Shown: piece after piece, positions 21,545 to 32,465 of the stretch
Layout of the letters: the number at the start of each line of letters is the position of its first letter
How positions within the stretch are numbered: the first letter of the stretch is position 1
Source of the DNA: Kuschelorhynchus macadamiae
Taxonomy: Eukaryota > Arthropoda > Insecta > Coleoptera > Curculionidae
DNA: 64,000 nucleotides
Assembly (NCBI GenBank): GCA_030620095.1
Contig: JAUTXW010004472.1
Location: 1 to 64,000, forward strand
Reading direction: 5' to 3'
Notes under the pieces: model-generated
Told to the model about the DNA's origin: nothing
The model's input: the letters and a program-made list of their open reading frames with translations, nothing else
Databases searched by the model: none
Program-made: the position numbers and the translations under genes

Positions 21545-22560
21545 CAATATTTTGACAAAGACCTAGACAACCAACTTATGGCTATGCTTTCTATAGCATC
21601 AGTTATTCTGGACATTTCCCTGATTCTCTTATTTGGTATCCTCTCTTTAAGTGAACGGCCTAGCATCGATATCTCCACCTTTCTCTAAGAATTGCGTACT
21701 TTATCTACAACTACAAGTCAGAATTTCAGCTCCATAGGTATAGCACGCACCAGTGAAGACTATTTTTTATACAGATCGGTTATTTGATTTAACGATGTTG
21801 AGCAGTTTTCTAAATACAGCCTAAGCCAAACATTTTTCTGGAAATTTCATATTTCTGGTCGTCCCTTCATATGCATATTTCATAGCCTAAATATTTATTA
21901 GGCTGTCCAGAATGCTGTTAAATTTTACATCTAAAATAGCCACCTGTAGACACACAACGAATTGACTCATTGCTATGAATGAATCTGGCTTCGTATATAA
22001 TGACAAAAACATAGAACTATGCGATAGAGAATTCTCATGAAATTCATGATTTTCCTTTTTTTAACTAACAAAATTAGGTTTCTTTGGAATTACCTAATCC
22101 CTGATGACAGTATATAAGATACTATATATTATATTTTTGTATTTTAACTGATTTTTCAGTGCGGATAATACATTTTAACAAGTTTTTGTCATTATATATG
22201 AAGCCAGATTTATTCAAAATAAAGCAAAAAATCAATTATGTGCCTACAGGCGGCCATTTTGGATGTCAAATTTAACATCATTCTGGACAGCCTAATAGCA
22301 ACGAACTAGTTTAAAATTTAACATCTCCAGCTTGTTGTTTTTGTTAACAAGATTTGACATGTATTAGTTGACACTGGTGTTAATTTTGATATATTTCACA
22401 CTGCATTTAGCCTCTGCAACATTTCCGTAGGTTCGTCGATCCTATCTACAATAAGCGCATATTTACTTCCATATCACGAAAGTCTATTTCGTTAAACATA
22501 TATTCTAGAAAAGTTGCAAAAAACTTTGGCGATATGACATCGCCTTGACGCACGCATATA
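21545..22560 (-). pseudogene. RTE-type non-LTR reverse transcriptase fossil
   Basis: On the minus strand, 22560-22470 reads CVRQGDVISPKFFATFLEYM, the RTE/BovB motif RQGDVISPKLF. 22450-22380 reads IVDRIDEPTEMLQRLNAV, the region after the catalytic box. 21800-21560 reads GACYTYGAEILT, then RIPNKRIREMSRITDAIESI, matching the RTE C-terminal block (LTYGAETW ... TRKDRIPN..IR). Multiple frame breaks. A 392-bp MITE (21901-22292) splits it. Confidence 0.72.
21901..22292. mobile_element. MITE inserted in the RTE fossil
   Basis: Terminal inverted repeats of about 110 bp begin GGCTGTCCAGAATGCTGTTA on the left, with the reverse complement TTCTGGACAGCC on the right. They continue through TGGCTTCGTATATAATGACA. 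TA flanks both ends (21899-21900 and 22293-22294). No coding sequence. Confidence 0.82.
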
Positions 22561-23000
22561 TACCTTAATAAATAAATAATTAATAAGGAATTAAAATAAA
22601 TTAAATTAGTTAATAAGCTAATATTAAAACGGAACTAGGCAGAGCAGTGTATATCTAGAATTAAGAAAAACTGACAACATCATATTACGCCAGAATAAAT
22701 AAATTTACAAGAATATTCCATCAGAATAATAGCTGAACGCCAACGGCAACTCGAACAAAGTAATAAGGCAAATTGTAATTTCGGTGGGCAAACAATAGAG
22801 CAGGATTCCATTTGGAGGCAATTACCGACATCTCGTTTCTGATGATATAAATTACCGCTCCAACAGACGCGTAATTACCAGACGTGGATCCGATCCCGAA
22901 CTCAATCTAGTTGAATCCCTTATTTCCAGTTATTGGACTGGTTAATTTCTATTTTCGCGCGGATTCGAGACAAAATACCTTTATTTTAATGGAAGCTACA
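22561..23000. other. Non-coding, nothing recognised
   Basis: AT-rich sequence without a supportable frame. The stretch 22760-22930 is less AT-rich than its surroundings but shows no clear homology or open frame. Confidence 0.4.
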
Positions 23001-23480
23001 TTAATTTATAGAGATATTTAAGAAGAGGGTGTTTAAGTAAATTAACTCCATTTTGGCTTTTTTAGGAATTAACTTTTTGCGTCAATGCCACCTACACAAT
23101 GTTTATTTAACACACCTTTATAATGAATATGCTCATATGATCAATTAAACTATTATGCTACATAAGGTTCAAACGTCCAAAATAAATTTACAATTTTTCC
23201 TGAACTTAATAATTTTTAATTTCAATGAAATATTCTCGAAAAATAAAGTTTTTTCTATCAAGGATTATTTTCTGAAATACTGCCTACTATAAATCAAAAT
23301 CTTTTCTCGATTCTTTTCTACTACACTACTGATTTATACAAGCTACTGATACAAGTTATTTACAGCAGTTTTTATTGTTTGTTTTAAAATTATCAGAAAT
23401 CTATTTTTTAAAACCTAATTTTTCTCTTAAACTATATATTATTATCGCAGACTTTTTGACCTCTTCTCTCTTATTCGCGC
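23000..23480 (+). repeat. Dispersed duplicate, copy 1
   Basis: Similar in order and wording to 25895-26380: GAGATATTT..., AACTCCATTTTGGC, GCGTCAATGCCACCTA, TTATAATGA, TATTCTCGAAAAATAA, TACTATAAATCAA...TTTTCTCGA, TTATCAGAAATCT, ATATTATTATCGCA. Divergent but colinear over nearly 500 bp. Nature unknown. Confidence 0.65.
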
Positions 23481-23817
23481 GAGAATATATATTTTTATAA
23501 ATAATTTCGTTTGTTTTTATTTACTTTTGAAATGTTAGTTGTACCACTTTAACGCGTTCCCTATGATCAAGTTTTATACTAGTGACCTCAACTCTTTATT
23601 TTTTTATGATTTGTAGTACCTATAGTCTGTAAAGAAGATATAGGGTGTCTTGAAATTAATTAAAGGTTAGTTGGAGATATATGATAGCAAAAAATATTTT
23701 CTATTATATGTGTTCTACTAATCCTAAAATAATTCCTGGAAACCTTGTATAGTCCATAAAACTGAAGGAACTCTAAACCATAAAAAAGAGTAGGTGGTAG
23801 TTAGATAAGAAACTTAA

Positions 23818-23819
23818 TA

Positions 23820-23858
<39 letters not shown>

Positions 23859-24149
23859 TTATTACTTTCCAAAAGCAAATGAAAAAAAGGTTTACAATTA
23901 CAATTTTTTAAATTTAATATTTGCAAAGAAAATAATAGGCCAGATCATTACAGACATCTAGATACAAATCCAGATACTGTTTAGGCCTTAATAAAATTAT
24001 ATGTGTTTAAATTTAACTAGCGCCTGTTGGCATATTATAATACATCATATAATAAACATATGTCTAATATTATTACCTTATAAACTTTATATCTAAATAA
24101 CAAAAAGGAAAAAAAATATATATAAGAAGTAACGAGGAGAAACAAAAAT

Positions 24150-24181
<32 letters not shown>

Positions 24182-25640
24182 AGGTGTAAAGTCAGTATTT
24201 ATTGGTTGGCGATAAGCGATCTCCTAACGTGGTTCTTAAAAGCAGCACAGGTCTGGGTCTGGTCTGGACTTGCTCCCAAAGAGTTCAAACAAGAAGCTAC
24301 ATTGTAAGAAAATGATCTCTTAAACAGTTCTTTTCTGTGCCTTGGAATAGTTAGTGTTTCAGCGTTTCTAAGGTTTAATCGATGAGTATTTCTAAATTGA
24401 ATTTTGTTGTATAAATATGTTGGGGTTTTAATTTTTATGATTTTCTAGCAAAAACAGGCAAAATGTAGTTTGCGTCTGTTAAACATGTTTAACCAGCCTA
24501 GTTCTTTTAATTTATGTGAGATACGATTTCTTCTTCGAATTCCAAAAATCAAACGTAAACATGAGTTCTGAACCTTTTGTATTCGTCTTGTGTCATTTTG
24601 ATCTAGACAGGGTTTATACACACTGTCGCAATGATTAAAATGTGATAACACCAAAGCATCACACAGAGTTGCTTTGATATCCTGCGGCAAACAGTGTCGT
24701 CGACTATAAATCATTTTTAAGGCAGCATAAGATTTTTTTAATTTATTTGAAACATGCTCATGAAAGCGAAGATTAGAGTCGACAAGGATCCCTAGTGATT
24801 TAGACACAGTGTTTATAACTAGAGGTGTATTGTTTATTTCTACAGAAAGACTGGCACAGCACAAATTTCTATGTGGTTCCCCACCAAATACGGTAACAGA
24901 TGATTTTGAAGGATTTATTTTTAAAAGATGATCATTGGAGTTTATTAAATTTGTAAGATCTGTATTTATTAGCCTATTTGCCATTCTCAAGTCACTGGGT
25001 TGAAAAGCGCAATAAAGCTGTGTATCATCAGCATATAAATGGTACTAACAAAAATTTAGGCACTGAGTAAATTGACTTGTGTAAATAGTAAATAAAAGAG
25101 GCCCCAAAATACTTCCCTGTGGCACGCCCACCATCACCTGTTCAACATTAGAGATTAAATTTCCCACAACCACCTGCTGCCTGCGATTATGTAAAAACGA
25201 TGAAAAAAATTGTATACTCTTATTTGAAAAGCCAACGTAATGTAATATTGACAAAAGTAAATCGTGGTTTAAAAGGTCAAATGCTTTTGTATAATCTAAG
25301 AGAATTAAGACACTTAATTTATTGTCATCCCAAGCTCGCAATAAATCATCAACAACGTTTGACATAGCAGTCGCGCAGCTATGGTCTTTTCGAAATCCCG
25401 ATTGTTTAGGTGGAAGAATCTTATACATGTTAACAAACTCACGAGTTTGTAGTTCGACAATTTTCTCTAAGATTTTGGAAAAAGTGGGTAAAATACTAAT
25501 GGAGCGCAAATCTTTAAACTCTTTCGGTTGTCTGACCTTTGCCAGCGGATGAACAAGTGCATGTTTCCACGCATCTGGAAAATAGGATTTTTTTATGCAT
25601 TCGTTTAAAATGTCAGTAAGAAAAGAAATAATAAAAGGAC
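23818..25640 (-). mobile_element. 5'-truncated CR1/Jockey-like non-LTR retrotransposon
   Basis: The minus-strand RT region is followed by further coding residues to about 24200, then a 3' UTR holding a (GA)n/G run (24149-24181, plus strand), and finally a trinucleotide tail (TTA)n (23820-23852 read on minus). Such a tail is common at the 3' ends of CR1/L2-type elements. The element starts inside the RT at about 25640, a typical 5' truncation. Clade assignment is tentative. Confidence 0.78.
24200..25640 (-). pseudogene. Non-LTR retrotransposon reverse transcriptase with one premature stop
   Basis: From about 25600 down: KKSYFPDAWKHALVHPLAKV, then LRSISILPTFSKILEKIV, SGFRKDHSCATAM, LDYTKAFDLLNHDLL and GVPQGSILGPLLFTIY (RT palm motifs in the right order). 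A single in-frame stop at 25045-25047 is followed at once by YHLYADDTQLYCAF, the catalytic YADD box. The same frame runs on through KINPSKSSVTVFGG, LGILVDSNLRFHEHV and GIRRRNRISHKLKELGWL to 24445; the last about 240 bp are in another frame. Only one stop and one frame change make this a fairly young copy. Confidence 0.88.
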
Positions 25641-25894
25641 AACACAGTTGAATTAAAATAATATTACATTATTACATATAGTACACGTTAAAAAGGTGTT
25701 GGGAACTATTCTTGCTGATTTTGGTCTTGACGAAATGTTTTAAATTCAGTTTTAGTTATATTTATTAATTTATGTATATTTAAATGTTTGCACTAATGGT
25801 ATTTAATATATAGAAGAATAAGCAACTTTTTTAAAAGTAAGTTTTAAACTTTTTTTTGCCCATATTGGATTTGTTAATTTTCAGGCAAACTACA

Positions 25895-26380
25895 ATAATT
25901 TACAGAGATATTTTAGAATTTCATAATTCAAATAAATCAAATTTACAACTCAATTTTGGCCTTCAAATGTATTAACATTATTTTCGTCAAAGGCACCTAT
26001 ACTTAATTCTCAGTTTAACACAGGCTTATAATGATTCAGTTCATAATTAAAATATTATGTTACATTAGTTTCAAATCAAATGATTTGAAACGAAGGTAAC
26101 TAACATTATATTCCTGAACCAAATAATTTATCATTTTATTGATATATTCTCTAAAAGTAATACTTTTTTTTCCACAAATTTTATTTTGTAAAATAGTGCT
26201 TACTACAAGTCAACATTTTTTCTCGAATATTTCCTACTAATCTATTGATTTTTGCAAACTACTTTTACAAGTTTTCAGCATGCGATTATTTGCAAACAAT
26301 TTTGATGATTATATTTTAAAAATGTCAGAAATCTTTTTTTTTACTAAACTACATATTATTATTATCGCAATATTTTTGGG
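25895..26380 (+). repeat. Dispersed duplicate, copy 2
   Basis: Colinear with 23000-23480 and on the same strand, about 2.9 kb away, with the CR1-like insertion between them. Small indels throughout. No coding content. Confidence 0.65.
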
Positions 26381-26810
26381 CAGCGATTACAATGTCAAAT
26401 TTTAAAAATAGTTTTTTTTTTACCTTTTTTATTTTGGATTATAATGTTCTCCCTTTTTTTACTTAAACTAATTAATTTCCAGTAAGACTTATTTTAAATC
26501 TGCGAAAAGCACCTCCTAATATCCATTTTCCTTAAGAAAATATCAACTTCGACAAATCACTAATCATTTTGATTACCCGTTTTCAGTCTACCAGTTTTGA
26601 TTTGTCTTTTAATTTTCGCGATGGAAGAAATTTGCTTCCCGAGAAAAAAATTGCTGATTTTTAAAACATTTTATGAGGTTCCAGGTAGTAGTATTTTATG
26701 CGTTTTCTTGCTTAACTGTTCGTTCTCCTTAAGGTGTTTTATGAAGTGAATCTATCAGTGGTCAGTGTGTGTTGTGTATTAATTTTATATTGCTAGTGGA
26801 TAAACTTACA

Positions 26811-26954
26811 ATGGCTACCGAAAAAGTTGTTGTAAAAGGAAAAGTGCTCCATAATCAAGAACGAAAATTATATATTATACTTTGCCTTCATTGGTGGAAA
26901 AAGAAGCTACCGAAGGCGTACACATTCCTATTAAATCTTACATGTACCTATTAA
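26811..26954 (+). pseudogene. N-terminal remnant of a transposase-like gene
   Basis: The frame starts MATEKVVVKGKVLHNQERKL. After one frame change it reads EKEATEGVHIPIKS, resembling the N-terminal region (NQERKLIxNVYxFFEKEA...) of insect DDE transposases. The preceding TCAGTGGTCAGTGTG holds insect initiator-like words. Nothing recognisable continues downstream. Identification rests on a short match. Confidence 0.4.
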
Positions 26955-27312
26955 ATATTATTTTGTTCACTTATGTATTTTTCACCTGAATAAATAAATC
27001 TAAAAATGTGTTACTTCAAACTAAATTTCAGAAGCAATACAGATTTGGAAATTTTATTTTTGTTAACTCAAAGGGGGCTTAACTCAATATTTCCCTTAAA
27101 AATAGATAAAAAAAATCTGTTATAATAGTTTTGATTTTGAAGCTATTAGGTCAACGGACTGCAATTCTACCGATTAACTCTAATATAGTTTAGGTATCTA
27201 AAAAAAGCGTGTTAAAGATAATTTCAATTCAATTAACTTCTGCCTTAAAATATTTTTCGGAAAATTAATTTCTTTAATTTTAAAATTTGTCGTAGTTCAA
27301 ACTATTGATTGC

Positions 27313-27638
27313 TAAGGCCAGCTACTCACTATTCGGATCGATTCGTCTATTCATATGAATGAACGAATGGGTAAATTAACGAAAGGACGTATATTTCATC
27401 CACACAATTCAGCAATTTTAATTTAATACGTTCACATGGATTTTATGTGTCTGCAATTGTTTGAAAATACATAAAAACACATGATTTGATTCCGACGAAT
27501 GGTTTTCGCCGAAGCCAAAGCCTACTTGATTATCCGCCCAAAAGACGGAATCGCCGCACAACGAAACAAACGGACAACCGAACCCTCCACACTATGTGGA
27601 CGAATAAACGAATTAACGAATAGTGAGTATCGGGCTTA
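27313..27638. mobile_element. MITE with TAAG..CTTA ends
   Basis: The left end TAAGGCCAGCTACTCACTAT and the reverse complement of the right end (TAAGCCCGATACTCACTATT) form inverted repeats. A partial relative is found at about 50965-51195 (shared GACGAATGGTTTTC, GCCTGCTTGATTATTCGCCC, GAGTA..GGGCTTA). No coding capacity. Confidence 0.7.
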
Positions 27639-27639
27639 C

Positions 27640-28080
27640 ACCTCGCTTATTCGTATAGCCTGTCGCGTGACCCTTTCACAATATTTGAAAAGAGTCTAGG
27701 AGCATTGGAAGCTCCGAATTTATCAGAACGTTAAGGGTCTGCATCGCCCAAGAATCATAAACTACACAGGATAGTTACTTCTCGTAGGCGTAACGTTTGC
27801 CGTTTCTCGCCGACCACAAAGGTCAATGACCGGGTGAGTAACGTACTCCGGCCTTCTCAGTCTAAAGATTTAGTATTAGTTACATTGTTCTGTAATAGAA
27901 ATTTGCCTTTTAAGCATTATTTTTTCTTTAGTTTTCACAAGAGGTAATAGGTCACACAAGTTTGAAAAAGTGTTGTTCGTGCATAGTGACACGTAATTAG
28001 CCAAGGAAAGAATTAAAACTTCTTTTATAACTGATATATTTACTTCTGCAGAAGCCTACATAACAAAAAAACAAAGTCTG
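27640..28080. other. Non-coding; possible intron end before THAP exon
   Basis: 27640-27850 is less AT-rich than its surroundings but has no recognised feature. A pyrimidine tract with TTCTGCAG at 28044-28051 could be the acceptor of the THAP-like exon. Confidence 0.35.
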
Positions 28081-28085
28081 GGAAT

Positions 28086-28301
28086 ATGTGTGCTGTGTAT
28101 AATCGCAAAAATAGATACAAAAATCACTTGTCAGGTGTAACTTTTCATAGATTTCCAAAATTAATTATTATGAAGAAACAGTGGGTATATCGGTGCAGTA
28201 GAAAAATGTCAGCTATCAGATATATTTGGATTCTATATTATTTTTTTATTAATTTTTTAGGCAAGTTGTGTTTTCTTTTAACATATAATAGGTACTTTTA
28301 A
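28086..28301 (+). CDS. THAP-like zinc-finger exon, probably a fragment
   Basis: The frame starts MCAVYNRKNRYKNH and continues SGVTFHRFPK then KKQWVYRCSRK. This is the N-terminal half of a THAP domain (normally C-x2-4-C near the start, then FHRFPK and a conserved W). The second zinc cysteine is replaced by Arg (YNR where YNC is expected) and the distal C..H pair is not seen before the frame drifts into hydrophobic residues. It may be a decayed exon of a P-element-like or THAP transposase, or a remnant of a host gene; a donor could end the coding part near 28200. Confidence 0.5.
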   Translation: MCAVYNRKNRYKNHLSGVTFHRFPKLIIMKKQWVYRCSRKMSAIRYIWILYYFFINFLGKLCFLLTYNRYF

Positions 28302-28984
28302 TTTTAAGTTTTGCTCTGGATTGTTGCTTTTCTATGTTAATACAAATCTCAACCTTGTTAATTAATCTAAAAGTTATTTATACTTAGGTATCAGAACCCT
28401 CTGTAGTTATTGGATATTTTGTTTCCATTTTCGTGGTAATAGTGGTATAGAATGTCCTACTTTTTAATTTTGAAAAAAATATGTATGACAATAATAACAA
28501 TTATTAAAAAATCGTAATATCATGTTTTTTTGCTTTTTAAATTAATACATTTAGGTACCTAAAATACGGAAATGTGCGTATTTCTATGTAACGATTTAGA
28601 GCATCCTGCCCTAAAAGGACATAATATAACAAAATTTCATGAATTAAGAAGGCAGTCATAATAATTTATTTTTGTCTTGATATAATGTTTAAATTATTTC
28701 CTAATCATTTATTTTTACGTCCAAATATGAATTTCTAAAACATTTTGATTAGCAATTGACCATTGCTTATTGACCCGAAATAACTCATTGCTTTAAAAAT
28801 CAAAATAACAGCACCAAAAGGCTAAACCATATTGTCCTCATATAGAAATAACGCATGAAACTTGTTTCGAGCGGGCCAGGCGACGTCACTGCAGCAAGAC
28901 TTGCTCGAGCTAAACTGACGGAAATAAATCGCCGATGTAATAATCCTGTGTGCTTTAAGGTTCTTGGGCATCGCCAACACGAAA

Positions 28985-29055
28985 AGCCTGATGACTCAGT
29001 GGCAAGGTGATTCAGTTGCATTTCAAAGGAAGTGGGTTCGAATACCGGTTCGAGG
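28985..29055 (+). repeat. tRNA-derived (SINE-like) sequence
   Basis: ACTCAGTGGCAAGG resembles an internal A box and GGTTCGAATACC a B box of RNA polymerase III promoters, about 30 nt apart. No full cloverleaf could be drawn, so this is probably the head of a tRNA-derived SINE or a decayed tRNA, not a functional tRNA gene. Confidence 0.4.
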
Positions 29056-29358
29056 ATGACTTTTATTAGTTTTTTTTAACAAGACTAAATTAAACTTAAT
29101 TTTTTATGTAGTGTTTTAAAAACGGCATTGCTTTTTGGTTAGCCCTGTTTAGGTCTTGTTTTTTCTGAGGTGATGTAAAAAAGTGTTAGTTTTAGTTTTT
29201 TTTTTAAACAAAACTTATTAGGTAGATCAGTCCCGTTTTGTCAATAAAAACATCATTAAATCCATAATAAAATTAGGAGCTTTCACTTATTGGCTCCCTA
29301 GACTCTTGTCAATCTTCGCTGAGGACGACCCTAAACAATTAGCAGTATATTGACTTAC

Positions 29359-29416
29359 CTGGAGAAGACTCAGCCACTTTTATAATTCGTCCAAAGAAAT
29401 CTCTTCTCACCGCAGG
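29359..29416 (-). CDS. Isolated candidate coding exon
   Basis: A pyrimidine-rich acceptor (TATTCTTGGTTTCAG) precedes 58 nt that read PAVRRDFFGRIIKVAESSP in phase 0 and end at a consensus donor CCAG|GTAAGT. Just 28 nt later an acceptor TTGTTTAG with a CTAAT branch-like word leads into GSSSAKIDKSLGSQ and a stop. An intron of 28 nt would be unusually short. The words RRDFFGR are reminiscent of a conserved block I associate with Ctf18-type replication-factor subunits, but I cannot confirm that. I found no convincing upstream exon. Confidence 0.3.
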
Positions 29417-29520
29417 CTGAAACCAAGAATAAAAATCAATTAAAAATTAAATAAACTGAATATTAAAATGATTCAGATATAATAATCAAGCACCCGAGCA
29501 TTCAAAGCCAATGAATGTAG

Positions 29521-29778
29521 TCTGTTGCGTAGCTAAACCCCCGCAATGGGGGGGGGGGGAGATGGTAGAGGGTTCGGCGATAATGTGTAAAGGATGCCAA
29601 GAAAAACTATGGAAGACCTTTTTTAGTCATCAGTTATTTTTCTGTCTCCTTATTTGATTTGTTTATAAGAAGATCGTGCAAAACTATGAACGACTTTTTT
29701 TAGTCATCAGTTATTTTTTGTGGGCAAGTGCATTGAATAATTGCGGTGGGGAGGCAAATTTTGTAGCTACACAACTGA
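29521..29778. mobile_element. Small MITE
   Basis: The left end TCTGTTGCGTAGCTAAA and the reverse complement of the right end TCAGTTGTGTAGCTACAAA are inverted repeats, followed on both sides by CCCCGCAAT-type words. A G12 run lies at 29548-29559. An internal sequence ACGACTTTTTTTAGTCATCA is tandemly repeated (29605, 29690). No coding capacity. Confidence 0.65.
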
Positions 29779-29789
29779 CGGCATTTAAA

Positions 29790-30960
29790 CCAGATAGGTT
29801 TTTTAAATGGTTTAAACAAAAGAAGACGGTTTAAACCAGATGAACAAAAAAGTGAAAAAAAACTTCATTAGACACATAGACCCAACAAAACGCGGGATTA
29901 AACTCAATAAAATTTGAATTCCTGCTAAAAAGTTAAGACCTGCCACTTGTCGGTCATCACGAGTAGACAGACCGTTTCAAATAAGTTTTCCTTAATCGGA
30001 TTTGTTATTTGTAAAAAAAACAGGATTGTGCACAACCACGTATTTATTGAAACATAGTATACACATTTAGATTATATTGGTTGTGTTACGCCTGAAACTT
30101 TCTTTCAAAGGCTAAGAAAAACTATAAGATAAATTTTCTGATATTTCATTTTATCGAAAAAAACCTAATAAATGAAAATGAAAAATATAAAGTAAGAAAC
30201 TTACAACGTATTTTCCCTCTGTTAATTTCTTTATTAACTTTCACTGGAACGATATCATTTATAGAGCTGATAGAATTCTAATACCACCAGGCCTTCCAAA
30301 TTGATTTCGGCGAAAACTTTGGAACAGGATTTCCTAGTTTACGAACTTTTATGAGAAATAATGATGCATGATTTTTTCGAACGATATTTATATAGAAGAG
30401 TTTATGGACGGACATATTGCCTTTATAAGAATTTATGTTCAATAAAACACAAAATGTTTTGCTAATTTACAATAATTCGCTTTTTAACGAAATGTTAAAC
30501 TTGAGTTTACACGAAGCCCCTTTTTTATTACAATAAAAGTATCAAATTTAAATATAATCCAACCCTGAAATTTTTAAATATAGTGGATTTAAAAATCGCA
30601 GAGACAAAAAGTTAGTTCAACACTTCTGTAAGTCGTATGCTTTGGTTACATAATCAAATAAATATAGTAACATAAAACTATGTTAATCATTTTATGTTTT
30701 AAAAATAACCAATAAAAGAAATTAATTTATTTCTCCTCAAAATCTAGTTGTAAATATATTTTTTTTTAATTTCCGTAAGAACAGCCTACTGAAAACTATA
30801 CAACATATTGAGATTATCGAACCATAAAATAATGTTGCTATCGCCCGTATCAGATATACATATAACAATAATAAGGTATTAAATAAGATTATACCAATAA
30901 AATATTTGATAACCGATTTTCACCACAAGTAATTAATTGAACACGTTCTCGAGTTTAAGT
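29790..30960. other. Intergenic, upstream of gene C
   Basis: AT-rich. No clear TATA/initiator pair was found for gene C, although AACACGTTC near 30940 could be a start region. One minus-strand frame at about 30190-30250 looks exon-like (SSINDIVPVKVNKEINRGK) but has no convincing splice context. Confidence 0.4.
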
Positions 30961-30967
30961 TGAAAAA

Positions 30968-32398
30968 ATGAAGGAACATATATTAGTTTCAATGGTTTTA
31001 GTAATATTAGGTAAGTTAAATTATTTTTCTTATATTTAAAATATGTGTTTGCTGATAACTACTATAGCTAAGTGTTATGAATGCGCGGGAATATACGGTA
31101 TATAGCAGTCTGGAAACCTTCAAATATCTCTAGAATCGCTGATCCAATCTTAATTAAATTTGGACCAGCCATGTATGACAATACGACGAAGTCGTGGATG
31201 ATATTTCCAACATTGTCAAGTTTACCGTTATTCAGTAATTGAGGAAATTCTATTGTTTAAATAGAATACCCTGTATTTTATTACATTTTCCGATTCTACG
31301 TGTTATTCTAAAGGTATTTTCTAAGATAAACTTAATTCCTAAATTCAACGGTTTTTGAGTAAAGGATCATTTTTTAAATTCCTAATAAAAATACTAAATA
31401 CTAAATACCTAATCGAAATATTAATTGCAGCTACGGAAAGTAAATTTTGAAAAAATTATATCAAGTCTTCTAAAAGTGTTGTGCATTTACTTTTTGACAG
31501 TGAGATAAATATTGCGAAAAGATATTCAAAATGTTAAAAAGGCTGTTAGTTTGTTCGATATTTCTATATTCATTTTCGATTCATCGTTTTAGATCCTCTA
31601 TGTTTAATGGCTTAGTTCTCAAAATAATATTCTTGAGGGGTCCCCACAAAAAATAATCGAGGGACGTCAAGTCTGGGGACCGATCTGGCCATTCAATACT
31701 ATTGTTATTTTATACGGGTGGAATTGTTCAGCATGTAGTAGTCGATGAACAGATATGTGGAATACATCGTAACAGACAAATTTGGAAAGATGAAGAGTCT
31801 CTTCCAAACGAACTAATATATCCAAAACCTTATCACCATATGTCGCTGTTTTAGGAGTGCCAGACCTCACAGCATTTATTATATATCCTGTTGCATTGAA
31901 TTTTTTGAAATTTTGTACACAGTAGTTTTGCTACTGGATTTCGATTTTTATCATAAAATATTTCACAAACTTGCTGCAACGTTCTGCTTCGGTCCCCATA
32001 ACCCAGTACCATTAGAATTCCTATTATTTGAGATTCTCTTAACGAATCCATTATCTCAAATTTAACGTTGACAAAACTCAATACGGCAACTGATATTCAA
32101 ATACTGGTTTCCGTTCAGGTAAACAATTATTATTAATATTTTTTTAAAATGATCCTTTAGTCAAAAACCGTTGAGGTTGGGAATTAAATGTATCTAAGGG
32201 AACATCTTTAGAATCGGAATATGTAACAAAATCTTAAACTAAATACTCTAAGAATGAAATAGAGTGTATACCGCTTAAAAAATAAAATTTTTTACCAATT
32301 ACTAAAAAATGGTAAACTTGGCAATGTTGCAAATGTCACCCGCGGCTTCGTAGCGTTTTTATACATGGCTGATCCAAATTTAATTAAAACTGGATGAG

Positions 32399-32465
<67 letters not shown>

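Larger units (their letters stand above)
19716..21600 (+). mobile_element. Truncated Ty3/Gypsy retrotransposon (LTR, gag, protease)
   Basis: LTR and primer-binding site are followed by gag and protease remnants. The sequence leaves the element before any reverse transcriptase, near 21540-21600, where an RTE fossil on the other strand begins. RT, RNase H, integrase and the 3' LTR are absent. Several frame changes separate the pieces. Confidence 0.8.
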
